NCBI RefSeq assembly: GCF_032884065.1
Contig: NC_088871.1
Span: forward strand, 43,510,619-43,574,618
DNA: 64,000 nucleotides
Direction of reading: 5' to 3'
Source of the DNA: Artemia franciscana
Lineage: Eukaryota > Arthropoda > Branchiopoda > Anostraca > Artemiidae
Shown here one piece after another: positions 21,791 to 32,947 of the stretch. Position numbers and translations under genes: made by a program. The stretch's first letter is position 1; every line of letters begins with the position of its first letter. The notes under the pieces were generated by a model. The model was not told where the DNA came from. It did not search any database and worked only from the letters and a program-made list of their open reading frames with translations.

Positions 21791-22830
21791 CTCAGTGAAA
21801 CAAAAATGAGGACTCTGGAATAATCCTTATACCTAGCTATGTTAGAAGCACAACGCTATATGAAATAATAAAAAAACACACGTTGCCAATATCCCGAGTG
21901 TCTAAGTGCTATGAAAAAATAACAAGTGACTTTATTTTGTATTTCCAGGATTTTCTCTAGCGATCCAGTGAAATTTTTCTGTGACCTTGTACCGGGTTGC
22001 GATCGATAATTTAAGAAACGATGGATTTTTGAATTAAAATGTAGGGTGCAGAATGTCAATCTGCACCCCATTGCAGATAGTAAAAAGATGTCAGACTATC
22101 TTTTCACTATCGATGATAAAGATAAAGTCTTCTTTTTGATTTTTCAACTTTTTGATTTTTCAACTTAAAATACCCCAAAACACACTTTTTTTGTACAAAT
22201 ACCTTGAAAAAGTAATTTTTCCAAATATATGGGGGGATCTAGGGGGTAAAGCCTAACGCCCTCCAATAACATCACTGGAAACATTTTTCTGAATTTCCTC
22301 TTTGGAAGTTTAACGGACTTGGGCATGTTGACCTCTACACAGTTCATGTAAGGGTTCATAAACATTTAAAGTTATAAATCTGATCACTATTGAGATATGC
22401 TCACTTTCTCCTAGTTTTATCCTTCATTTGTCAACCCTTCAAAATATTCTTAAGCAGCTTCCTTTTCAAGATTAATTCTAATTTTGAAAAAGGTCGCATA
22501 TATGGTATAAGCATAAAATGAATAGTATTTTTACAGCTAATCTCCTTTAAATTCACTATTACTTCATTAATTTAACCTCTGTGATGAAAACACTCTTATT
22601 TGTTTTTCATGTGCCTGAAAATTGTGATGGCGATAGTTGTTTTTCATCAGGATGACTACTTGGGGTTTTCAGCGCTTTGCTTGGAATGTAAAAAAGAAAT
22701 AAAAGAATCCATTATTTATCTTGAAAGCTATTTGACACTAATAATAGGATATCTAACTATTTCAAAGTAGGAGAAACATTTTCTGGATCTATAAAATTTA
22801 CTAGATAAACATAAAAAAGACCAAGTTTCA
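21791..22830. other. AT-rich sequence upstream of the eIF4G remnant, no gene seen
   Basis: Short minus-strand frames at 21856-22071 and 22165-22365 have no motif. A G-run followed by CTAGGGGG near 22235 is vaguely like the ~275 bp satellite family, but I cannot align a full unit. Confidence 0.4.
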
Positions 22831-22837
22831 AAGTTCG

Positions 22838-23256
22838 TTAATAACAATGAAGCTTGACAGTTTTCCCCCTTACTCTAAGTATCAGAACATGCAAGTTCTG
22901 GATCAAATAAAGAAAAATGGGACTTAACATCTCCGGAGATAACCAACTTTTGGGAATAGTTATGCTTCCTTGTGCAATTACTTTATCACCAACAAAGTGA
23001 GGTGACAGATTTAAGATTATTGATTTGCAATCTTTGGAAGTCACCATGGGCTGCCCACTTTAAAAAATGGCGTTCACCAGGTTACCGTACCAAATGGAAG
23101 CACACCACACATGACATAATGATGCTACGGCACGTTAGAGCTGGCACTGAACGTGGCGGAACAAGTGGCGCTCCAGAATGCACACTAAGAGGCCCAGGCA
23201 GAGTGACATCAGGGTCTTCATCATCAAAAACTATAAAAAAGATGTTCAAAGTTTGA
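22838..23256. other. GC-richer coding-like island, strand uncertain
   Basis: The stretch 23040-23250 is clearly less AT-rich than its surroundings. On the minus strand a pyrimidine tract with TTTATAG is followed by an open acidic, Pro-rich reading (DEDPDVTLPGPLSVHSGAPL ...). A second frame reads IILNLSPHFVGDKVIAQGS and ends before GTAAGG. On the plus strand a 94-codon frame is also open. I recognise no family. It could be a host exon, a pseudogene or an unrecognised transposon. Confidence 0.3.
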
Positions 23257-23259
23257 AAA

Positions 23260-24540
23260 CAAAGTCTTATGCGTCACCTCTATTCTTAGATTTATTGTTT
23301 AAGTGTGAGGCTGATGTAAAAGCGACTGAACTTTATTAATTTATAAAAATAATGATACTAACCAAAAATAAATGATTATTCATAAATAATATGCGTAACC
23401 ATAAGTAATATAAATAAATAACAAACAATAAATAATTTAGGTATAATTCTAATTGTAAGTAATTATTATAACGACAAAGATTATTCAAAGTAATGATGGT
23501 TTTAGATTATAATAACACTGCTAGTGAAATAAATATTTTTTGATAGGCTGCTTTACGAGAGGTAATACGGGGCTAGGAGGCTGATGCCAAGACAAAGAAT
23601 CACCTAGTTTTTATTTTTGGTGTTATAACCCTCTATAGGGAGGGAAAGGTTCAAAGAAATTTCCCAAGTATTTGCTGAAAAATAGTCCTTACTGCAACTA
23701 AAAAGATACATTTCAAATTCTTTTTTTATTTTCCTTCCTCCTGTTTTGGAAAATCTCCTAGTGTAGAAGAGTATTCGCCCTAAAAAAAAACATAAAGTTT
23801 TCAACTCAATCTTATATTTTTAAAGTACCAATTTACCTCTTGATTTATTTAAAATTTCTCCCATAAATCAATGGAAACTCAATTTGCTTTAAGTCCAATT
23901 ATACTCAACCAAAAAGGCAACCTAAAACAATTGAAATGAAAATACGTAGTGACATAAAAAACCCCTTTCTGTCAGTGCCTCCCTCTTCACGCTAATGTTT
24001 CACTAGTACTTTACTGAAAAAATTTAAAGCGGAAAATACATATCCGTCAAGCACTTACAAGTGTTTTATTTACTGATAGCCGTTTAAATATTGCAATAAG
24101 CATTCTATTGTATAAAACATTAAAATGAATAAGTTTTTTTGTGGTCGAGGGATTGTAATGAAAGCAGTAAACATCTATAATATTTACCTTTTTATAGAGC
24201 AATTATTCTCGAAGCACTTTGATAAGTGCTTAGCTTTTGTGTACAGAGGGGAAGAAGAGTGTTTAATTGGTTTGATAGCCCCCCCCCTTTATATACAGGA
24301 TTGTATCCTTTTGTTTAAAGTTTCAACTATCCTGTTTATTTCCATTGGAAAAAATTGATTTTATAATTTTTTCCGACTAAGTTCTGTTTAACATTCAGTG
24401 GCATCCTAACTATAAAAGGGTGGTTGTTACATGCTTAACCCCGCTTCTTCGATCAAACTTTAACGTTTCCAATAAAGATCTTCTAAAAAGCTCCCTTTTA
24501 AGTTCGCTTAATTTTTAATTTAAAAAAGATTTTCCTTAAT
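23260..24540. other. AT-rich intergenic sequence, no gene seen
   Basis: Short frames only (23604-23804 minus, 24125-24358 plus), without motifs or splice context. Confidence 0.4.
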
Positions 24541-24544
24541 AAAA

Positions 24545-25935
24545 AGAAGACTATATCCTGTAAAAATGTGGAATTTCACATTTTTTTTGCCAGAAGACAG
24601 ATCACGGATGCGTGTTTATGTGGTTTTTTTTTCCAGGGGTGATCGTATTGACTCGACTGAGTGGTCCTAGAATGTCGCGAGAGGGCTCATTCTAACGGAT
24701 ATTAAAAGTTTTAGTGCCCTTTTTAAGTGACCAAAAAATTGGAGGGAACCTAGGCCACCTCCCACGATCATTTTTTCCCAAGAGTCACCGGATCAAAATT
24801 CTGAGATAGCCATTTTATTCATCATAGTCGAAAAACCTAATAACTATGTCTTTGGGGACGACTTACTCCCCCACAGTCCCCGTGGGAGGGGCTGCAAGTT
24901 ACTAACTTTGACCTATGTTTACATATAGTAATGGTTACTGGGAAGTGTACAGACGTTTTCAGGGGGATTTTTTGGCTTAGGGAGAGAGTTGAGGGAAGGA
25001 GGGGGGTTAAGTGGGAGGATGTTTCCATGAAGAAACTTCTCATGGGAGAAGAAAATTTCAATGAAGGGGGCAAAGGATGTTCTAGCATTATTTGAAAAGA
25101 CAATGAAAAAATAAATATGAAAAAGTTGTTTTTACTGAAAGTAAGGAGCAGCATTAAAACTTAAAACGAACAAAAATTATTACACATATGAGGAGTTTAC
25201 CTCCTTGTAATACCTCATTCTTTACGCTAAAGTACTTTTAGTAATTTCAACTATTTATTCTACGGCCTTTGTGATTCAGAGGTCATTCTTAAGGAATTAA
25301 GACAAAATTTAAGCTTTAGTGTAAAGAGCGAGGTATCGACGAGGGGTGAACCCCCTCATATACGCAATAAAAAAATACAAATATAGAAGTTCGTTACGTA
25401 AGTTAATTCGTAAGTTACGTATATTTTTCACCAGTGAAAACGTTCGTAAATTTGTTTAAAGTTCTAGTTGCCTTTTTAAGTAATCAAAAAATTGGAGGGC
25501 AACTAGGACTCCTCCCTCGCTCCTTTTTTCTGAAAATCTTCCGATTAATTGCAATTGATTAATATGCAAATTTCGTTTTAATTATTTATGTGCGGACAGC
25601 CAAGACCAAAACACGCATTATTTCAAAAACGTTCAGAAATTAAATAAAAAAACAAGTTTTTTTAAATGAAAGTAAGGAACAACATTAAAACTTAAAACGA
25701 ACAGAAATTACTCCGTACATGAAAGGGGCTTTTCCTCCTCAACGCCCTGCTCTTTACGCTACAGTTTCTTACTGTTGTAAAAAGTAGAGTTAAGAGAAAG
25801 AGTCAAACTTTAGCATAAAGAGTGATGCGTTGAGGAGGAAAAGCTCCTTTCATATACGGAGTAATTTCTGTTCGTTTTAAGTTTTAATGTTGCTCCTTAC
25901 TTTCATTTAAAAAACTTGTTTTTCTATTTAATTTA
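24545..25935 (+). mobile_element. composite repeat, copy 1 (two foldback modules)
   Basis: The order is GATCACGGATGCGTG (near 24600), a segment with GTGCCCTTTTTAAGTGACC and GGAGGG, then two foldbacks. The second foldback is clear: the arm from about 25665 (ATTAAAACTTAAAACGAACA ... CTCCTCAACGC) is inverted at about 25823-25915, with a loop of about 50 bp. The first foldback (25135-25370) is more diverged. The same modules recur at 30.9-32.04, 35.9-37.1 (reversed), 46.95-48.5 and 63.77-64 kb. No protein is encoded. The 105-codon minus-strand frame at 24837-25154 is not supported as a gene. Confidence 0.7.
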
Positions 25936-27265
25936 CAGCAGCACTAAGTCTAGAGATTTCTATAAAAATAAGTAATTTGATACCTATATAAACCAGGCTA
26001 ATACCTCTATAACTAATCTTGCTTCTAATATTCTAATCTTGGTTCGTAGACTTATTTTTCTACTCTTCCAAACTTTTTTCGACTATGAAAAAACACCCCG
26101 ATCATTGGCCATTTTACTTTTAATAGCTTCAAGGCACCAACCACCTTTACTAATAATACGACCAAGACATGTGAAGCTGCCGACTTGATCAATCTGTTGA
26201 TTACCCAACGTCACCTTTTCATCTTAGTAGCGTCACCTTAGCGGCTTAGTCTTCTTAACCTTAATATTCAGACTTATTCTAGAACCCTGAACTCGCAGAA
26301 TCTATAAAAGTTCATTCATTTTGCTCACACTTTCATCTAGGATGCTTAAGTCATCAGTATAACCTATGCCTAGGAAAGGTTTTCTTCCCCATTTGATTCT
26401 GTATTCTCCCATTGCCTTTCCTGTGCTCTTTAAGATAAAGTCCATCAAAATGATCCATATAAATAAAGATAGATAACAAACCAGCTTAATTCCTGATTTA
26501 ATATAAAACCGGATACTAATCTAATTTCCTACCTTGATGACTCAGGCACTTCCCAATTCATAACTTAAGAGTGTAAATTTGGTCAACACATCCTCTACCC
26601 TTCGTAAAACCGAACTGTTCTTCTCTTAAAGCTTAATCTAAAGTACCATTAAGTCTAAAAAGTTCCATAAAAATAAGTAATTTACTACCTATATAAACCA
26701 GGCTAATGCCTCTATAACTACCGGACTGATCTTATCCCCTTTCTTATACAGAGGTTTAATTACGGTTCTTCTTAAAATTACTAGGCACTTACCCTTTTTC
26801 AAAAATCATCTTTTCCTGTAAGTCTATCGTGGTTTAGCAGATTCTCTTTTACTCTTTCTTTATGGCTAATTGCGGCCCCCTTCCTAATTTAAACTGGGAG
26901 AAGTCCAGATTGACTAGTCCCTGTCAATTTATTAACATACAAGTGCATTATTTTACAATTGTTTCATCTAGTTGTATCTTCCAGATCTTCAGTAATTTTA
27001 TCCATGGCCTCCGCTTCACACCTCCTTAGTTCTTACTTTAATACTTTCTCCACTTTCTTTACATTCCTCCTATTTTCCTATGATCTAAGACTTAAATAAT
27101 TCCTGTACAAGCCGCTCCTCCTCTCTATAAAACGTAAATAATTTTTGCTAATATTCCTAGTTATATTCCTAACTTTCTTCTCTATGACAACATCAGCAAC
27201 TTCACTGTTTCAATTGTTTTTCTACAATTACTTCATTCATTTTCAACGTTATCAAATTTTAAACT
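25936..27265 (-). pseudogene. LINE fragment (family B) with internal rearrangement
   Basis: The minus-strand content is parallel to 10089-10985: the thumb-coding segment near 26040-26290, the palm near 26290-26600, and further 5' ORF2 sequence to about 27260. It is heavily broken and no frame reaches 60 codons. The block at 25938-26015 is a second copy of 26643-26720, about 705 bp away, joined to the wrong neighbour. That indicates a local duplication and rearrangement after insertion. Confidence 0.65.
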
Positions 27266-27309
27266 TTACATTTTAGTATTCAACTGTTCCTATAAGTTTT
27301 CTCTAATAT

Positions 27310-30020
27310 TGCCATTGAACTATATTTAACAAAATGGCTTTCTCAAAATTTTAATCAGATGGGTTTGGGGGAAAAAGGCGTGAGGGGCTAGTTGTCCCAG
27401 GATCTGTTTTGAATCTTAAAAAGTGAACCAGAACTTTCAATTTCCGATCAATTTTAGACCTCTATTAAGTTTGTACGCACATTCCTTCGATAAGAACCAT
27501 ATACGCCCCCAGGGTATAACTTACCACCCCTGCCCCCGGGTCCCTGGGGGGGCTGTGTCAACCACACAATTTTTGTTATCTAATTTTGACCTTTTTTTTT
27601 TAAATGGCTATTTCAAAATCTGTAACGGATGGGTTTTGGGAAAAAAGTGCGTGACGGGGGCTATTTGATCTCCGATCTTAAAAAATGAACTATAACTTTC
27701 AATTTACAATCAAATGAACTCTCTATGAGGTTTATGGAACATCCCTTCCATAAGAAACATATGTGCCCCCAGAGCATATTTAGAACGCCAGCGCCCGGGC
27801 CATGGAGGGTTTTATCGACACCGGAGTTTTTCCTGTCTGACCTTGAAACTATTTTTAACAAAATAGCTATCTCAAAGTTTTTATCGGATGGATTTGGGAA
27901 AAAAGTGGGGTGGGGGTTGCTAGTTGCTCTCGGGTCTCTTTTGACCCTTAAAAAGTGAACTAGAACTTTCAATTTCCAATCAAATGAGCCCTCTCTGAAG
28001 TTTATACGAGAATTCCTTTCATTAGGACCATATTTACCCTAAGCGCATAACTTACAACGCCTGCCAACGGGGCATGGAAGGTTTTTTTGACACCTGAGCT
28101 TTTGTTATTTGACCTTTGAACTTTTTTATCGAAACAGCTATCTCCAAATTCTTATCGGATGGATTAGAGAAAAAAGGCATAGAGGGCGGGGGGGGGGGGG
28201 TAGTCACCATCGGATCTCTTTTGACTCTTAAAAAGTGAACTAAAACTTTCAATTTCCAATTAAGGGAGTACTCTCTTAAGTTTATACGTTCATCCCTTCC
28301 ATACGAACCATATATGCCCCAGGGCATAACTTACAACGCTTACCCCTGGGTCTGAGGGATTGTGTCAACACCGGAGTTTTCATTCTATGATTTTTGAACT
28401 ATTTTGAAGAAAATAGCTGTCATAAAATTCTTATCGGATGGGTTTGAGGAAAATGGGGAGTGAAGAGGGAGTGGATAGTTGCAGTTCTATCTCTTTTGAC
28501 TCTTAAAGATGGAGCTAAAGCTTTCAGTTTCCAATCAAGTAAGCCCTCTCCAAAGTTTATACAAGCATCCCTTCAATAAGAACCATATATGCCCCCAGAA
28601 TATAAGTTACAAAGCCTGCTCCCAGCACTGGGGGGCTGTGTCGACAAAGGAGTTTTGCTTATCTGACCTTTGAACTATTTATAACAAAATGGCTATGTCA
28701 AAATTTTATCGAATGCATTTAAGAGAAAAGGGTGCGTGGGGGGGCTAGTTTTCCTTCGATCGCTTTAGATCCTCAAAAGGGAACAAGAACTTTTAGTTTC
28801 CAATCAAATGAGCCCTCACTGAAATTTATACCCGCATCCCTTTCGTAAGAAGCATATACGCTCCCAGGACATAACTTAAACGCCTGCTCTGGGCCCAGGG
28901 GGATATTACGACGCATAAGTTTTCGTTCACTATTTTTTGAACTATTTAAAAAAAATGGCTATCTCAAAATTTCTATCGAATTGGTTTGGGAAAAAAAAGG
29001 GCATGGGGGGCTATTTGCCCTCCGATTTCTTTTGACCCTTTATGAATTTCCAATCAAATGAACCCTATACGAAGTTTATACGAGCATCATTTCCATAAAA
29101 ACCATATATAACTCCTGGGCACAACTAAGAACACCTACCCCTGGGGGTTATATCGACACTGGAGTTTTTCTTATCTGATCTTTTAACTATTTTTAACAAA
29201 ATAACTATATAACAATTTTCATCGGATGAGCTTGGAGAAAAAAGGCATGGGGGAGGGGTTAGTTGCCCTTGGGTCTCTTTTGACTTTTAAAAAGTGAACT
29301 AGAAATTTCAATTTCCAATCAAATGAGCCCTCTTTGAAGTTTATACGAGCCTCCCTTTCATAAGAGCCATAAATGTCCCCAGGGCTAGTTACCCTCCAAT
29401 CTCTTTTTATTCTCAAAAACTAAACTAGAATAATCAATTACCAATCAAATGAGCCCTCTCTGAAGTATATATGAATGTCCCTTCTATAAGAACCATATGT
29501 GTCCCCAGGGCATAACTTACACAGCCTGCCCCTGGGTCCTGGGGGATTGTGTTTACCCTGAAGTTTTGTTTCCTGATCTTTGAACTATTTGAAAAAATAG
29601 CTATGTCAAAGTGTTTATTGGATGGGTTTGAGGAAGAAGAGTTCGGAGGAGGGGGGACTAGTTAACTTGTGAATTCTTTTGACTCTTAAAAAGTGAACTA
29701 GAACTTTCAGCTTTCAATCAAATGAACCCTGTGTAAAGTTTATGCGAGCATCCCTTCCATAAGAACCATGTAAGTCTCCAAAGCATAGCTTACAACGCCT
29801 ACCTTTGGGATCTGTGGGGTCGCGTCCACGCCGGAGTTCTTGTTATGTGAACCTTGAACTATTTTTAACAAAATGGCTATCTCAAAATTTTTATCAAGTG
29901 CCTTTGGAAAAAAGGACTTGGGGGATAGTTGCCCTCTGATCACTTTTCACTCTTAAAAAGGACACAAGGATTTTCAATCAAATGAGCCCCCTCAAAAGTT
30001 TACGCGACGACCCTTTCCAT
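27310..30020. repeat. ~270 bp satellite-like array, second block
   Basis: Ten landmarks of the AAAATGGCTATCTCAAAA type occur at 27331, 27602, 27860, 28131, 28411, 28686, 28953, 29198, 29595 and 29870, spaced 245-280 bp except for one interval of 397. The units are the same family as 18-19.9 kb, with a shared CTTTCAATTTCCAATCAAAT block, ATATGCCCCCAGGGCATAAC block and G run. The frames inside are repeat-derived. Confidence 0.8.
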
Positions 30021-30583
30021 ATGGAGTACCTCAGGGAAAAAATAAAACATTGGAGCCAAATGGCCTTTACTATAGGCACGGCTGTATTTCATGGGAAATT
30101 GCATACTGGGGAATTTGCCAGAATTACTATGTGAAATTTCTTTGTATGTCTTGCTTTCTCTTTGCTGACTCAATTTTACGATTGGAGGTGTTAAGGTTAA
30201 CTGTCCGGGGTAAACTTTCACCAGGATTTGTCCAGAGGATATTTCTGTGGGAAGGAGGATTTTCCGGGGAGGTGGAGCCGAATTTCCTGGTGCTATTTGA
30301 AAAACAATCAAAAATTAATAAAAAAGCAAGTTTTTTCAACTGAAAGTTAGGGGCAATATTAAAGCTTAAAGCGAACAGAGTATAGTACGTATAGGAGGAG
30401 AGTTGCCCCCTCATCAACACCTCTCTCTTTACGGTAGATTTTAATTTTGTCCCAATTCATTGAAAACGACTCTTGAAACACAAGGGTCATTAAATTAGAA
30501 CAGTAAGTAACTTTTAAAAAAATGCCAAAAATCCTCAGCACGAAGAGTGAGGTCTTGAGGAGGGGGCAACACCCCAGGATTTC
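30021..30583. repeat. diverged composite-family foldback
   Basis: The segment contains AACTGAAAGTTAGGGGCAAT, AAAGCGAACAGAG and, further on, a partial inverse (GAAGAGTGAGGTCTTGAGGA), so it is an older copy of the foldback module. Sequence from 30050 to 30320 is unassigned. The ~100-codon frames crossing it on both strands are not supported. Confidence 0.5.
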
Positions 30584-30921
<338 letters not shown>

Positions 30922-30939
30922 AAATTAAGATCAGAGGGA

Positions 30940-32040
30940 AGACAGTAAATTTTTTCACAGACCTCTTCGTTTGTCCTTTTTTTTTGGCAGTTCCTGCATG
31001 GAAGGTTCGCAAACAGTTGGAAACCACGAAGTGTGAGTAAGGAGTGACTGGGTCCACCAGTACCTGAAACTCTAAAAAAAATAATTTTGATGACAGTTGA
31101 TACTAAAAAAAATTTACTTCTTATGCTGATTCCAAATCTAAGAATTTTTTTGCCCATTGAAAGTTACAGACTTGAGAAAATTTGCCAAATTTTTGAAAAA
31201 AGGGGAAAACGCGCCCATAAAGTTAAGTGATCTTAGATCACGGGTGCGTATCTATTTTATTTAATTTTTTCCATTGGCGATCTTAAGGAACCAATACTCC
31301 AAGGAGAGAGGGAATGGGCTCATTTGAACGGAAATTAAAAGTTCTAATGCCCCTTGTAATATACCGAAAGCATTAGAGGGCAACTAACCCCCTTCCAACG
31401 CCCATTTTTTCCCCAAAGAGATATGATCAAAATTTGGAGAAAGCTATTTAGCTCAGCATAGTAAAGTTGTTTAATAGCTATGCCTCTGGGCATGTTTAAC
31501 ATGGCTCTCCAAAGCCCATAGGGAAAGAGATATAATTTGTGCAATTTACCTATTGTTTACATATAGAATTTGCTATAGGGAAATGCTCGAAAATATTTCT
31601 AGGGAGGATTTTTCACTGGAAAAATTTGCAATGCAGGGAGAAGTTCCTGGGGAGACTTTTCCAGGGGTTGTTTCTCGGTCTGATTTGAAATATGGTCAAA
31701 AATTAAACATAGAAACAAGTTTATTCAGCTGAAAGTAAGGAACAACATTAAAACTTAAAAGAACATAAATGAGTCTGTATATGATGGGGGTGGCTCTTTT
31801 TCTTCCCTCACTCTTTACGTTAAACTTTAACGTACGCTAAACTTTCTGTCACAATTTCTTCAGGATGACTGCTGAAACACAAGGGCTGTTGAATTTGAAA
31901 GAGAAGGGGCTTTAGGAGACTTTAAGAATCCAGCGTAAAGAGCCAGGGATGATGATTTCCCCCCCTCATACGTGGAACAATTTCTGCTCGTTTTAAGTTT
32001 TAATCTTACTCCTTAATACTGTCGAAAAACTTGTTTTATT
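30940..32040 (+). mobile_element. composite repeat, copy 2
   Basis: A diverged head (AAACAGTTGGAAACCACGAAG near 31013) is followed by a GATCACGGGTGCGTA block near 31236, GAGGGCAACTAACCCCCTTC, and a foldback at about 31720-32040 (AAGGAACAACATTAAAACTT against AAGTTTTAATCTTACTCCTT). Non-coding. Confidence 0.65.
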
Positions 32041-32324
32041 TTATTTGATTGTATCCAAGGCAACGCTGTAGTGTTGCTTGTAATAAAGAGCCATAAGGCT
32101 TCGACGATTTATGTTTTTTGTTTTTATTTCCCTGAGCCTACACAAATTGAAGAAGTGGTTGCATAAACATTGGAAGGGGTTTATTAGATTGGAAATTGAA
32201 AGTTCTAATGCCATTTTTAACATTCAAAAGGGATCAGCGGGCAACTAGCACCCTTCCCATACCCTTTTTTTCAACCAAAAATATCTGATCAAAATCTTGA
32301 AATAGCACTTTTGTTCTAAGTTAA
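32041..32324 (-). repeat. single satellite-like unit, reversed
   Basis: GGAAATTGAAAGTTCTAATG, GCGGGCAACTAGCACCC and AAATAGCACTTTTGTTC are reverse-oriented landmarks of the ~275 bp family. Confidence 0.5.
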
Positions 32325-32890
32325 ATAAAAAATAAGTTTTTTCAAACTGAAAGGAGCAGCATTAAGGAAGGGTGTCTCCGATTTCTCTATCCCGAATATA
32401 TAACCCAGCCAAACTCAAACGAGCAAAAATTAATATCAGTAGAGCTGACAACCCCCATGCCTTCTCAATACCAGCATATTTTGCACTTTACTGAAAAACA
32501 AAACAACCATTATCCACGGATTGTCAGTCTAACATACATATATTGACATTTATTCTTTAAAGTCTTAATAGCTTTTTACATATTAAAGTAAAAAAGGTGA
32601 GCACACTTCTTATGCATTTTGTTTTCATTTAAGTGCAAATTATGTTCTGGTCTTGAGAGGGCACGGGGATTTTCAATCCTACTGATGTTAATTTACCCTT
32701 GTTTGGAGTTTGATTCGGTTATTTATTGTGATTTCTCTTCATTTCGGGTTTCATTTATTTATTGATGGTGATTTGTGGTAGATTTACGCTTGGAAAATTA
32801 CTTTAATCTGTTTCTGCTCATTTTTAATTTGAAGGAGCTCCTTACCTTCCTTTGAAAAACTTGTTTTATGAAAAAGTTTTTTAAATTAAT
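32325..32890. mobile_element. MITE-like element (family M1)
   Basis: The right end (GTGATTTGTGGTAGATTTAC ... GAAAAACTTGTTTTATG) matches the well-formed copy at 45541-46062. The left arm is degenerate. The core contains GTCAGTCTAACATACATATA at the position where the copy at 44.5 kb holds an (AT)n tract. It lies directly upstream of the hAT-like exon. Confidence 0.6.
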
Positions 32891-32947
32891 TAGTATAAAA
32901 AGTAGATTTTAAAGCTAAATTATATTTAACAGTATTTTTTTTTCAGG

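Noticed and set aside
24837-25154. 105-codon minus-strand frame, and similar at 36421-36738
   Set aside because: Both lie in the body of the same composite repeat in different frames. No common protein is preserved.
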